This document shows positions 5,363 through 11,381 of a stretch of 11,381 nucleotides of DNA, piece by piece. Numbering within the stretch: position 1 is the stretch's first letter; each line of letters begins with the position of its first letter. Position numbers and translations under genes: made by a program. The stretch is from Candidatus Methanomethylophilaceae archaeon (GTDB lineage Archaea; Thermoplasmatota; Thermoplasmata; Methanomassiliicoccales; Methanomethylophilaceae). The DNA is taken from NCBI GenBank assembly GCA_017395275.1, contig JAFPVN010000177.1, positions 1-11,381 on the forward strand, written 5' to 3'. Under the pieces are notes generated by a model. The model did no database searches, had not been told where the DNA came from, and saw only the letters and a program-made list of their open reading frames with translations.

Positions 5363-6484
5363 TCACATCAGAACGATGTTCTCGCTGCGGATGACGTCGT
5401 CGTAGGTCTTGTGCCCCAGCACCTCGATCACCCTGTCGCTGCGGAGCCCCCTGATCTTGAATGCGTCCTCGGAGTTGTAGTCCGGTATGCCCTTGGCGAT
5501 CAGCTTGCCGTTGCAGACGATGTCCACCACGTCCCCCCTGTCGAACCTTCCGGTGACGTCCCGTATACCGACGGCGAGGAGGCTCATGTGCTTCTTCAGG
5601 GCCTTCGCGCCGCCGTCGTCGATGTATATGGTGCCGAGGGAATGGGCGGCCTTGATCCACAGGGACTTCTTGGAGACCGCCCCATGGGAGACGAACAGCG
5701 TACCGACGTCCTCTCCGGATACGGCCTTGATAATGACATCTGGCACATTGTTGTTGGCGATGATCATGCTGCAGCCCGACTCGTTGCAGATCTCTGCCGC
5801 GCGGAGCTTGGTCTTCATCCCGCCGACCCCGAGACGTGTGGTCGGGTCACCGGCCATGGACAGTACGGAATCATCTATCTTGTCCACGATCGGGATTAGC
5901 TTGGCGCCCTCGTAGATCTTGGGGTTCCTGTCGTAGAGCCCGTCCACGTCCGACAGGATGATCAGCAGGTCGGCGTCCATCTTGCTGCTGACGTACGCCG
6001 ACAGGGTGTCGTTGTCGCCGAACATGGCGTCGATCTCCTTCACGCAGATGACGTCGTTCTCGTTGATGATCGGTACCACCCCGTACGAGAGCAGGGTGTC
6101 TATGGCGTTACGGAGGTTGTTGTACTTCTCGCGGTCCGAGTAGAAGTCCAGGGTCAGAAGGATCTGCGATATCACTATCCCCTGCTTCTGGAAGCTGTCG
6201 CTCCACTTCTGCATCAGTATGCTCTGACCGACGGATGCGGCGGCCTGCCTTATGGGAACCTCCTTGGGCTTGGGCTTCGCATTCATGGCACCGAGGCCGA
6301 CGCCTATCGCCCCCGACGAGACGATAAGCACGTCCTTGCCCTGTCCCTTGAGGGCCTTCACCTGTGCCGCCACGGAATCCATGAACCGCGAGGAGACAGT
6401 GTTCGTCCCACCGGTTATGGAGGATGTGCCCACCTTGATGACGACCGTCTTAACGTTCCTGAGGATATCCTTCCTGTCCATCAT
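5363..6484 (-). CDS. proB: Glutamate 5-kinase with PUA domain
   Basis: ProB phosphorylates L-glutamate with ATP to glutamyl 5-phosphate, the first step of proline synthesis in the cytosol. The protein is 373 residues, the length of the two-domain form. The kinase domain has VVIKVGTSS near residue 13, IVSSGAIGVG, INENDVI, FGDNDTLSA and LSDVDGLYDRNP, followed by GVGGMKTKL. A C-terminal PUA domain covers about 280-365 (ending in AFKIRGLRSDRVIEVLG). The start is ATG 6484 or the adjacent ATG 6481 (MMDRK); ATG 6484 overlaps the proA TGA as ATGA, which suggests translational coupling. The same frame stays open far upstream inside proA, but that stretch is not coding. In characterised ProB proteins proline feedback-inhibits the kinase domain. 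The stop codon abuts the convergent regulator stop. No proC is in the window. Confidence 0.95.
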   Translation of the reverse strand: MMDRKDILRNVKTVVIKVGTSSITGGTNTVSSRFMDSVAAQVKALKGQGKDVLIVSSGAIGVGLGAMNAKPKPKEVPIRQAAASVGQSILMQKWSDSFQKQGIVISQILLTLDFYSDREKYNNLRNAIDTLLSYGVVPIINENDVICVKEIDAMFGDNDTLSAYVSSKMDADLLIILSDVDGLYDRNPKIYEGAKLIPIVDKIDDSVLSMAGDPTTRLGVGGMKTKLRAAEICNESGCSMIIANNNVPDVIIKAVSGEDVGTLFVSHGAVSKKSLWIKAAHSLGTIYIDDGGAKALKKHMSLLAVGIRDVTGRFDRGDVVDIVCNGKLIAKGIPDYNSEDAFKIRGLRSDRVIEVLGHKTYDDVIRSENIVLM

Positions 6485-7779
6485 CTCATCTCCAGCTCCC
6501 TGTCCACGGGTATGTGCTTGAACTTCCTGGCGTCGGGGCCGCTGTAGTCCTTCACGACCTGGCCTCCGCCGATTATGATGTATTTGTAGATCATCAGACC
6601 CTCCATGCCCACGGGGCCCCTGGAATGGATCTTGTTGGTGCTTATGCCTATCTCCGCGCCCTTGCCGAACCTGAACCCGTCGGCGAACCTCGTGGATGCG
6701 TTGACGAACACGTCCGCGGAATCCACGGAATTGTAGAACGCGACCATGGCCGCCCTGTCCTCGGTCACTATGGCGTCGGTGTGGTGGGAACCGTGGGCGT
6801 TGATGAAGTCTATGGCGTCCTTCACCGAATCCACCGTCCTGATGGAGACGATCATGTCGTTGTACTCCGTGTCCCAATCGGACTCCTCCGCATCCACCGC
6901 TGAGGGCATGTACATCTTGGAGGCGGGGTCGCACCTGACCTCCACCCCGTTCTGCCTGAAGAGCGAATCCATGCGAGGGAGGAAATCCTTCGCCACCGAG
7001 GAGTTCACCAGCACCGTCTCCACGGCGTTGCAGGCTGCGGGGTACTGTATCTTGGAATCGAGCACGACATCCAGCGCCTTCCCGATGTCCGCAGCGGAAT
7101 CCACGTACACGTGGCATATCCCTGACGAATGACCCAGCACCGGGATCGCAGTGTTGGACTGTATGTAGCGGACGAACGCGTTGGATCCCCTGGGGATCAG
7201 CAGGTCTATGCAGTCGTTCAGACCGAGTATGGAGTCGACGTCCTCCCTGGTCTCCAGCATGACATAGGGCTCCGTGGGGAATATGCCCTTGATCGCATCC
7301 ATGAGGATGCCGAAGATGCACCTGTTGGAGTTGAGCGCCTCGCGGCCGCCCTTGAACACCACCCCGTTCCCGGACTTGATGCACAGCGACAGTATCTGGG
7401 GCACCACCTCGGGGCGCGCTTCGAATATCACACCTATCATGCCTATGGGGCACCTCACCTGGTAGAGTGTGAGGCCGTCGTCCATCTCCATGGCGGACAT
7501 GGTCTCCCCGACGGGATCCTTCAGGCCCTTGACGGAACGGATGCCCTCGACCATGGCATCGATCTTGTCGGAATTGAGCTTCAGCCTCTTGAGCATCGCC
7601 CCCTGCACGTCCGGATTCTCGGCGATGTCCCTCATGTTTGCGGACATGACCTCCTCCTTCCTGGATCCGAGCGCGGACGCCATTGCCTCCAGCGCACGGT
7701 CCTTCACCTCCGTGGTGATGGATGCCAATCCGCGGGATGCCTCCTTTGCCGTCCTTATGGTCGTTGCGATGTCAAGCAT
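6481..7779 (-). CDS. proA: Glutamate-5-semialdehyde dehydrogenase (gamma-glutamyl phosphate reductase)
   Basis: ProA reduces glutamyl 5-phosphate with NADPH to glutamate 5-semialdehyde, which cyclises to pyrroline-5-carboxylate for ProC. The protein is 432 residues, close to the family's usual 415-430. Catalytic C250 is present in YPAACNAVETV. Other landmarks are PIGMIGVIFEARPEVVPQ (111-128), GNGVVFKGGREA (137-148), LIPRGSN (194-200) and GSHHTDAIVTED. A TATA box lies about 29 nt before ATG 7779, and no clear Shine-Dalgarno site is seen, which suggests a leaderless mRNA. It is first in a proA-proB pair with an ATGA overlap, the reverse of the common bacterial order. A mobile remnant begins directly upstream of its core promoter and may have altered its regulation. 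Confidence 0.96.
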   Translation of the reverse strand: MLDIATTIRTAKEASRGLASITTEVKDRALEAMASALGSRKEEVMSANMRDIAENPDVQGAMLKRLKLNSDKIDAMVEGIRSVKGLKDPVGETMSAMEMDDGLTLYQVRCPIGMIGVIFEARPEVVPQILSLCIKSGNGVVFKGGREALNSNRCIFGILMDAIKGIFPTEPYVMLETREDVDSILGLNDCIDLLIPRGSNAFVRYIQSNTAIPVLGHSSGICHVYVDSAADIGKALDVVLDSKIQYPAACNAVETVLVNSSVAKDFLPRMDSLFRQNGVEVRCDPASKMYMPSAVDAEESDWDTEYNDMIVSIRTVDSVKDAIDFINAHGSHHTDAIVTEDRAAMVAFYNSVDSADVFVNASTRFADGFRFGKGAEIGISTNKIHSRGPVGMEGLMIYKYIIIGGGQVVKDYSGPDARKFKHIPVDRELEMR

Positions 7780-7804
7780 GATGTGCCAACAACGAGGACA
7801 ACCG

Positions 7805-7812
7805 TTATAAAA
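7805..7812 (-). promoter_or_regulatory. TATA box of proA-proB
   Basis: The minus strand reads TTTTATAA, centred about 29 nt before ATG 7779. The mobile remnant's presumed target duplication (7811-7816) overlaps its upstream edge, so the BRE position now adjoins element-derived sequence. Confidence 0.6.
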
Positions 7813-7816
7813 CTAA

Positions 7817-7838
7817 GGCTCTCTGACTTCTAGGGTGG
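7817..7838. repeat. Left terminal inverted repeat
   Basis: It begins GGCTCTCT and ends TAGGGTGG. Its reverse complement matches 8146-8167 except at three central positions (7825, 7827 and 7830). Confidence 0.6.
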
Positions 7839-8121
7839 TCTGACACGGAGCAATCCGACGGGGAACGAAGCTACGGGTAAGATTGCCGTCCGAGGCATCT
7901 GTTTCAGGGCGGAGCAGTATCCCGTTCCGGGCCGGACCGTTGTCATCATATGCGATCGTATGATGCCGAAGGACCTGTCCGTAAGAGTACATGAATGTCC
8001 GCACTGCGGACTGATCATGTCCAGGGACAGGAACGCAGCGATAAACATCCTGAACCGCGGTTTGGGGCTGCAAACCAAGGCCGGTAATAGCCTGAAATGC
8101 TATGACGGGAATCCTCCCTGA
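7834..8121 (+). pseudogene. Decayed C-terminal fragment of a TnpB (IS200/IS605 OrfB) nuclease
   Basis: An open frame of 95 codons runs from after a TAG at 7831 to a TGA at 8119. It has no ATG before 7960. Codons from 7960 read MMPKDLSVRVHECPHCG, then SRDRNAAINILNRGLG, the end of the TnpB zinc ribbon and the RuvC-III region, where the RD-x-NAA aspartate is kept. The first half of the ribbon, normally C-x-x-CG, is reduced to C-D-R (7951-7959), so one zinc cysteine is gone. A 7-bp inverted repeat (CATCATA/TATGATG, 7944-7965) lies at this damage. Everything upstream, including RuvC-I and RuvC-II, is missing, so no nuclease can be made. It lies inside a 351-bp inverted-repeat element. The fragment call is firm; the origin of codons before about 7920 is unclear. 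Confidence 0.8.
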
Positions 8122-8136
8122 GCGCAGGATCTGATC

Positions 8137-8154
8137 TTAGGGCAACCACCCTAA
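8137..8154. repeat. Subterminal hairpin TTAGGG-CAACCA-CCCTAA
   Basis: This exact 6-bp stem with a 6-nt loop lies 15 nt after the TnpB fragment's stop and partly inside the right inverted repeat. Right-end hairpins are typical of IS200/IS605 elements and of the RNA made from the tnpB 3' end, so it may be a leftover of such an end. Confidence 0.4.
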
Positions 8155-8167
8155 AACTAAGAGAGCC
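8146..8167. repeat. Right terminal inverted repeat
   Basis: It begins CCACCCTA and ends AGAGAGCC, with 19 of 22 bases matching the reverse complement of 7817-7838. AACTAA follows immediately, as it precedes the left end. Confidence 0.6.
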
Positions 8168-8206
8168 AACTAAGTGGGAAAATACTGACTCAAATATTTT
8201 AGTTGG
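8166..8206. promoter_or_regulatory. Inverted repeat upstream of the winged-helix gene promoter
   Basis: CCAACTAA (8166-8173) and TTAGTTGG (8199-8206) are exact complements, with AAAATA (8179-8184) and TATTTT (8195-8200) nested inside. The right arm abuts the TATA box at 8208, a place where a bound protein would block TFB. It is a candidate operator for the gene that follows; the left arm partly overlaps the end of the mobile element. Confidence 0.4.
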
Positions 8207-8207
8207 A

Positions 8208-8215
8208 TTTAAATA
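8208..8215 (+). promoter_or_regulatory. TATA box of the 8238-11381 operon
   Basis: TTTAAATA is centred about 27 nt before ATG 8238. No Shine-Dalgarno site precedes the ATG, so a leaderless transcript is likely. Confidence 0.6.
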
Positions 8216-8237
8216 ATCACGATTCGATTCTCGAACC

Positions 8238-8858
8238 ATGACCGGATGCAAGATCGAGCTCGTCTATATGGACCCGGATACGTACACCGCGATATCCACC
8301 CACGAGCTCAGGCAGACCATACTCAACAAGCTCTACATGGAGGCCTACAACGGCCGCTCCCTCACCAAACAGGAACTGGCCGACATGCTTGGGATAAAGT
8401 ACCAGCAGCTGGTCTACCAGCTCACCAACCACCTGAAGGACTTCTGGACGGTCCAGAAGGAGGAGAAGGTCAGGGGGACCAGGATGGAATACATCGCTCC
8501 GGCCAACCCCAACGCCGTCCACATGTGCATAGGCAAGGACAGGCGCATCTACATCATCGATCCCATCGCCGAGCTGTACGGGCCCATCGACTCCGTCGGG
8601 ACCAGATGCGACAAGTGCTCGGTCGAGGAGGCGGAGTACTGTGTGGAATCCCTCATAGAGAAGAAGATCATCCCCAAGGAGCTCACGACCTCCGAGAGGG
8701 AGACCCTGAGCATGAACAAGAGGAGCGGGCTCAGGCCGCTGGACAGGGGATTCATCGAGGCGCTCAAGGGAATGGCGGCAGGGGACAACTGCGTCCTGAC
8801 CATACCGTGCGAGAGATGCACGTTCATGCAGAGGAAGAACCTCATCACAATCAGCTGA
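8238..8858 (+). CDS. Cysteine-rich winged-helix transcriptional regulator, possible metal sensor
   Basis: The protein is 206 residues. Residues 25-88 resemble an ArsR-like winged helix: a helix TILNKLYMEAYNG, then SLTKQELADMLGIKYQQLVYQLTNHLKD as the HTH and a wing near VQKEEKVRGTRMEYIAP. The C-terminal part holds six cysteines in metal-site-like spacing: C124-x2-C127-x7-C135, C185, and C191-x2-C194 (PCERC). I recognise no named family for the whole chain. It starts 23 nt after a TATA box with an adjacent inverted repeat, consistent with self-regulation. The next gene, a COG0523 GTPase, follows after 4 nt. COG0523 proteins are often metal-responsive, so sensing zinc, cobalt or a related metal is a reasonable inference, not shown. 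A redox or Fe-S sensor is the alternative. Confidence 0.8.
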   Translation: MTGCKIELVYMDPDTYTAISTHELRQTILNKLYMEAYNGRSLTKQELADMLGIKYQQLVYQLTNHLKDFWTVQKEEKVRGTRMEYIAPANPNAVHMCIGKDRRIYIIDPIAELYGPIDSVGTRCDKCSVEEAEYCVESLIEKKIIPKELTTSERETLSMNKRSGLRPLDRGFIEALKGMAAGDNCVLTIPCERCTFMQRKNLITIS

Positions 8859-8862
8859 TATC

Positions 8863-9954
8863 ATGTCTTCAACAAGAATGCTCGTGCTCGGAGGATACCT
8901 CGGAGCCGGAAAGACCACGCTGGCCGTCAACATGGCCAAAGCGATGAAGGAGAAGTACGGGAAGTCGGTCGCGATCATCACCAACGATCAGGGCGACGTC
9001 CTCGTGGATACCGAATACTCCAGGGACGCCGGGTTCGACACCCGGGAGATCATGGGAGGGTGCTTCTGCACCAACTTCGACAAGTTCGTCTCAAGTGCCA
9101 GGACCCTCGTTCTCGACGGGAAGCCCGACATCATCATAGCGGAACCGATCGGTTCCTCGACCAACATAATGAGCACCGTCGTGGCCCCTCTGAGGTCCCT
9201 ATACCCCGACGAGTTCAGCGTCGCGCCGCTCATGGTGGTCGTGGACTGCGTCCGCGCACTGGGGATACTGTCGAAGGACAAGGTCCGCGGCGAGGACACC
9301 GTGGACCTGATCCCGTCGCACCAGATACGCGACGCGGAGATCGTCATACTGTCCAAGACCGACCTCGTCGGCAAGGACACCATCGCCAAGATCCGCGAGG
9401 AGGTGGACAAGCTCCTGCCCGGATGCAGGATCATCGAGACGTCGTCCATGGATCTCAGGAACCTCGGGGACATCATAGACATCATCCTCTCGGACGAGAA
9501 GAGCGTCAAGGCGCCCATCGCCGAGAACAACAGGGGATTCGCCTTCGAGAAGGCGAAGCTGGGATGGTACTCCGGTACCTACGACATCACCCCCACCGAC
9601 GACCTCGACATGTATTCGCTGTCTAGCGACCTGATGAAGGGCGTGGCGAAGGAGTACGGCGCCGAATCCATCGTCCATGTCAAGGTGATGCTGGAGGCCG
9701 AGGACGCCGCATGCAAGATGTCACTCGTCCAGCAGAACATGCAGGTCGACGGCATCGTAGGCTCCAGATACATGAGGAAGCCCGGTAAGCTGGTGCTCAA
9801 CGCCAGGGTGATCTCTCCCCCGAAGAAGCTGGAGGAGGTCATGAGAGGCATCATGAACACCGCCCTGAAGACCTATCCGTTCAAGGCGGAGAAGGTCGGC
9901 GAGAAGTGCTTCATGCCGAAACCGGAATCGCCCTCGCACTTCTTCTTCGAGTGA
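8863..9954 (+). CDS. COG0523/CobW-type G3E-family GTPase (P47K), putative metallochaperone
   Basis: The protein is 363 residues. Walker A is GGYLGAGKTT (10-19), close to the GGFLGxGKTT of the COG0523 family. IIAEPIGSS stands in the Walker B/switch region, VVVDC follows, and SKTD replaces the usual NKxD guanine motif. The family's metal-binding C-x-C-C motif reads C67-F-C69-T, so one vicinal cysteine is missing. The C-terminal third (from about 240) lacks the His-rich stretch of many CobW proteins. Related proteins deliver zinc, cobalt or other metals to enzymes or cobalamin biosynthesis using GTP. It follows a cysteine-rich regulator and precedes a methylase gene, both with 4-nt gaps. In a methanogen with corrinoid methyltransferases, cobalt or zinc are plausible cargoes. 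Family assignment is good; the metal is unknown. Confidence 0.85.
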   Translation: MSSTRMLVLGGYLGAGKTTLAVNMAKAMKEKYGKSVAIITNDQGDVLVDTEYSRDAGFDTREIMGGCFCTNFDKFVSSARTLVLDGKPDIIIAEPIGSSTNIMSTVVAPLRSLYPDEFSVAPLMVVVDCVRALGILSKDKVRGEDTVDLIPSHQIRDAEIVILSKTDLVGKDTIAKIREEVDKLLPGCRIIETSSMDLRNLGDIIDIILSDEKSVKAPIAENNRGFAFEKAKLGWYSGTYDITPTDDLDMYSLSSDLMKGVAKEYGAESIVHVKVMLEAEDAACKMSLVQQNMQVDGIVGSRYMRKPGKLVLNARVISPPKKLEEVMRGIMNTALKTYPFKAEKVGEKCFMPKPESPSHFFFE

Positions 9955-9958
9955 TCAG

Positions 9959-10552
9959 ATGAAGAAGAAGGAGCTGGAGATGGCGCTCCAGTCCCTGGAG
10001 GTGTTCGATAACCCGAAGGTTAACCTCGAGCAGTATCCCACCCCGTCGGTGATAGCGTCGGACATACTGTTCTCGGCGTATGCCGCCGGGGACATAGCCG
10101 GCAGACGCGTCGCGGACCTGGGATGCGGTACGGGGATATTCGCCATCGGAGCGTATCTGCTGGGCGCGGAATCCGTGACCGCGTTCGACATAGACGCCGA
10201 CGCCCTGAGGATCGCGGAGCGCAACTCCGTCTCCAAAGGGTGCGAGATCGAGTTCGTAAAGTGTAACATAAACGAGGTGTCTGGGTCATTCGATACCGTG
10301 CTCATGAACCCGCCCTTCGGGTCGCAGAACAAGCATGCGGACCGCCCTTTCCTCTCGAAGGCGATGGGGATCGCCGATTCGGTGTACTCCATACACATGG
10401 CCTGCACTTTGGATTACATAGAAAAGACGGCGGAGGCGGCCGGGAGGACGGTCGCCAGCCATAAAACCTATAAGTACGAAATCCCACATACATTTTCGTT
10501 CCACAGTAAAGCAAGGAAGAGTGTTGACGTTACCGCGGTCAACATAAGGTGA
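9959..10552 (+). CDS. METTL5-like N6-adenine methyltransferase (COG2263), probably rRNA-modifying
   Basis: The protein is 197 residues, the usual size for archaeal METTL5-type enzymes. It has EQYPTPSVIASDIL (24-37), the SAM motif I DLGCGTG (53-59), the acidic FDID (76-79) that binds the SAM ribose, and the catalytic NPPFG (117-121), followed by the family-like stretch NKHADRPFL. NPPF marks methylation of an exocyclic amine, here most likely adenine N6. The human homologue modifies 18S rRNA, so a small-subunit rRNA target is inferred. ATG 9959 follows the GTPase stop by 4 nt; the upstream GAGTGATC resembles the end of a Shine-Dalgarno site. It precedes csl4, again by 4 nt. The last 30 or so codons are noticeably richer in A+T than the rest. 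Confidence 0.9.
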   Translation: MKKKELEMALQSLEVFDNPKVNLEQYPTPSVIASDILFSAYAAGDIAGRRVADLGCGTGIFAIGAYLLGAESVTAFDIDADALRIAERNSVSKGCEIEFVKCNINEVSGSFDTVLMNPPFGSQNKHADRPFLSKAMGIADSVYSIHMACTLDYIEKTAEAAGRTVASHKTYKYEIPHTFSFHSKARKSVDVTAVNIR

Positions 10553-10556
10553 AACA

Positions 10557-11117
10557 ATGGCAGAGAACAGAGAAGTTTTTCCGGGTGATGAGGTCGCCGT
10601 CGAAGAAGAGTACCTCGCATCCGACGGTACATTCGCAAAGGACGGCAAGATATATGCATCTCAGATAGGCACCCTCGAGCTCAACGACGAGGAGTGTGTC
10701 GCAAGGGTCATCTCGCCCAACCCCCCGAACATCCTGAAGACCGGCGACATCGTATATGCGATCGTCCAGGACATCAGGAAGACCATGGCCACCGCCGATG
10801 TCGTCTGCAAGGAGGGCACCGAGAGGGGACTGGGAGGCGAGACCTACGCCACCATCCACGTCTCCAAGATCTCGTCCGGGTACACCGACGACGTCTCCAA
10901 GGAGCTCAGGAAGGGTGACTTCATCAGGGCAATCGTCACCGGCACCAAGCCCTCGCTCCAGCTGGCCACCAAGGACGACCACCTCGGAGTGATCAGGTCC
11001 CAGTGCGGCACGTGCAAGACCGAACTCGTGAAGAAGGGCAACGGACTCTACTGCAAGAAGTGCGAGAGGTCCTTCCCCAGGAAGCTGGCGGACGATTACG
11101 GCAACGTGATCCTCTGA
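10557..11117 (+). CDS. csl4: Archaeal exosome subunit Csl4
   Basis: Csl4 forms part of the RNA-binding cap of the archaeal exosome, the 3'-5' RNA-degrading and tailing complex, and helps recruit DnaG. The 186-residue protein has all three domains: an N-terminal beta domain beginning VFPGDEVAVEEEYLASDGTF (8-27), an S1-type domain (about 62-140, GDIVYAIVQDI to LATKDDHLGVI), and a C-terminal zinc ribbon with C150-x2-C153 and C166-x2-C169. ATG 10557 follows AAGGTGA, and the TGA of that ribosome site is the stop codon of the methylase gene, 4 nt before the ATG. The gene belongs to the operon starting at 8238, though a TATA-like CTATAAGT at 10468-10475 could give an extra start. A 6-bp hairpin follows the stop. 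The assignment is confident. Confidence 0.95.
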   Translation: MAENREVFPGDEVAVEEEYLASDGTFAKDGKIYASQIGTLELNDEECVARVISPNPPNILKTGDIVYAIVQDIRKTMATADVVCKEGTERGLGGETYATIHVSKISSGYTDDVSKELRKGDFIRAIVTGTKPSLQLATKDDHLGVIRSQCGTCKTELVKKGNGLYCKKCERSFPRKLADDYGNVIL

Positions 11118-11133
11118 GATCCCTTCTGGGATT
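11118..11133 (+). other. Small hairpin between csl4 and the ThiI-like gene
   Basis: GATCCC (11118-11123) pairs with GGGATT (11128-11133), with one G-T pair, around loop TTCT. It starts right after the csl4 stop and ends 6 nt before the next ATG, so it covers the place of a ribosome site. There is no T run, so it is not an obvious terminator. It could tune translation of the next gene. Confidence 0.35.
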
Positions 11134-11139
11134 CCATAC

Positions 11140-11381
11140 ATGAAGCTGGTATCTCTCATATCCGGCGGCATAGACTCCCCCGTGGCATCGTACATGATGG
11201 CGCACGTCGGAGCGGAGGTCATACTCCTCCACATGAACAACGGGAAGTACGGCGACCCCAAAGATATCGATAAGGTCAGGGACATCGCCGCACAGCTGGA
11301 GAAGGTCACCGGCAGGGAGTTCCCGGTGTACGTGGCGGACCACGAACCGAACCAGACCGCCATCAAGGAGAACTGCGACAG
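11140..11381 (+). CDS. ThiI-like PP-loop ATPase/sulfurtransferase, N-terminal 80 residues (cut by the window edge)
   Basis: From ATG 11140 the frame is open to the window end. A PP-loop motif SGGIDSPVASYM (8-19) appears at once, followed by VGAEVILLHMNNG and a helical stretch, as in the ATPase domain of ThiI. ThiI uses ATP to adenylate U8 of tRNA for 4-thiouridine formation. The N-terminal NFLD and THUMP domains that normally come first in ThiI are absent, so this is a stand-alone PP-loop form; such proteins occur in archaea, and the substrate may differ. It is the fifth gene of the plus-strand operon, 22 nt after csl4, with a small hairpin between. The catalytic cysteine region lies beyond the window. 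The PP-loop call is firm; thiI is the closest guess. Confidence 0.8.
   Translation, partial: MKLVSLISGGIDSPVASYMMAHVGAEVILLHMNNGKYGDPKDIDKVRDIAAQLEKVTGREFPVYVADHEPNQTAIKENCD

Larger units (their letters stand above)
7811..8173. mobile_element. MITE-like element (7817-8167) with 22-bp terminal inverted repeats, a TnpB tail and a possible 6-bp target duplication
   Basis: The ends at 7817-7838 and 8146-8167 are inverted repeats matching at 19 of 22 positions. AACTAA occurs directly outside both ends (7811-7816 and 8168-8173), as expected for a target-site duplication. Inside are a decayed TnpB C-terminal fragment and a subterminal hairpin. IS200/IS605 elements, the usual carriers of tnpB, lack long terminal inverted repeats and make no duplication, so the combination is unusual. 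It may be a non-autonomous element mobilised by a DDE transposase encoded elsewhere, or a chimera. It separates two promoters that would otherwise be about 100 bp apart. Confidence 0.6.

Noticed and set aside
6485..7453. In-frame N-terminal extension of ProB by 323 codons
   Set aside because: It lies out of frame inside proA. Real ProB similarity starts at MMDRKDIL, where an ATGA overlap gives a natural start.
7834..8121. Functional TnpB or IS605 element
   Set aside because: Only the C-terminal end remains, one zinc cysteine is lost, and no tnpA or complete RuvC domain is present.
8217..8984. 255-codon minus-strand frame opposite the winged-helix gene
   Set aside because: It has no recognisable domain, and the plus strand there encodes two domain-bearing proteins with a promoter and tight operon spacing.
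1..11381. CRISPR array, rRNA genes or prophage genes
   Set aside because: No regularly spaced direct repeats, no rRNA-like sequence and no phage structural or integrase genes were seen.

Overview
The window reads as a GC-rich euryarchaeal genome, most likely a methylotrophic methanogen of the Methanomassiliicoccales (Methanomethylophilus-like). The grounds are a corrinoid-activating protein, an MtaA/MtbA-type methylcobamide:coenzyme M methyltransferase, archaeal Csl4 and METTL5-type RNA proteins, a bacterio-opsin-activator-type (HTH_10) regulator, and TATA boxes 26-29 bp before several start codons. Taxonomy is inferred from gene content; no search was run.

Layout. Bases 1-844 (minus) hold the first 281 residues of a corrinoid activator with an N-terminal [2Fe-2S] domain. 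Just upstream on the same strand is an aldehyde-dehydrogenase-fold protein (879-2288) in which valine stands where the catalytic cysteine should be. A plus-strand tRNA-Val(CAC) with encoded CCA lies at 2407-2482. It is followed by about 255 bp without a gene but rich in inverted repeats. Bases 2738-4425 (minus) form a transporter-methyltransferase pair: a SatP/AceP-like acetate transporter, then the MtaA-type enzyme. The methyltransferase seems to begin at a non-canonical ATC codon behind a good Shine-Dalgarno site. A divergent HTH_10 regulator (4628-5362) shares the intergenic region, where a 14-mer with a perfect 12-bp palindrome occurs twice, 115 bp apart.

The regulator ends flush against the end of proB (minus). 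proA and proB (7779 to 5363) overlap by ATGA and encode two steps of proline synthesis. Upstream of proA, 7817-8167 looks like a 351-bp mobile remnant with 22-bp imperfect terminal inverted repeats, a possible 6-bp target duplication and a decayed TnpB C-terminus. It sits inside what was probably a short divergent promoter region.

From 8238 to the right edge runs a tight plus-strand operon: a cysteine-rich winged-helix regulator, a COG0523/CobW-type GTPase, a METTL5-like RNA/DNA adenine methylase, exosome subunit Csl4, and the start of a ThiI-like PP-loop enzyme. The first three junctions are all exactly 4 nt.

Functionally, the left part concerns corrinoid methyl transfer and acetate or C1 metabolism with its own regulator, the middle concerns proline synthesis, and the right part joins probable metal homeostasis to RNA modification and decay. 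The points most worth a second look are the aldehyde dehydrogenase without its cysteine, the paired palindromes, the ATC start, and the TnpB-tail element in the promoter.
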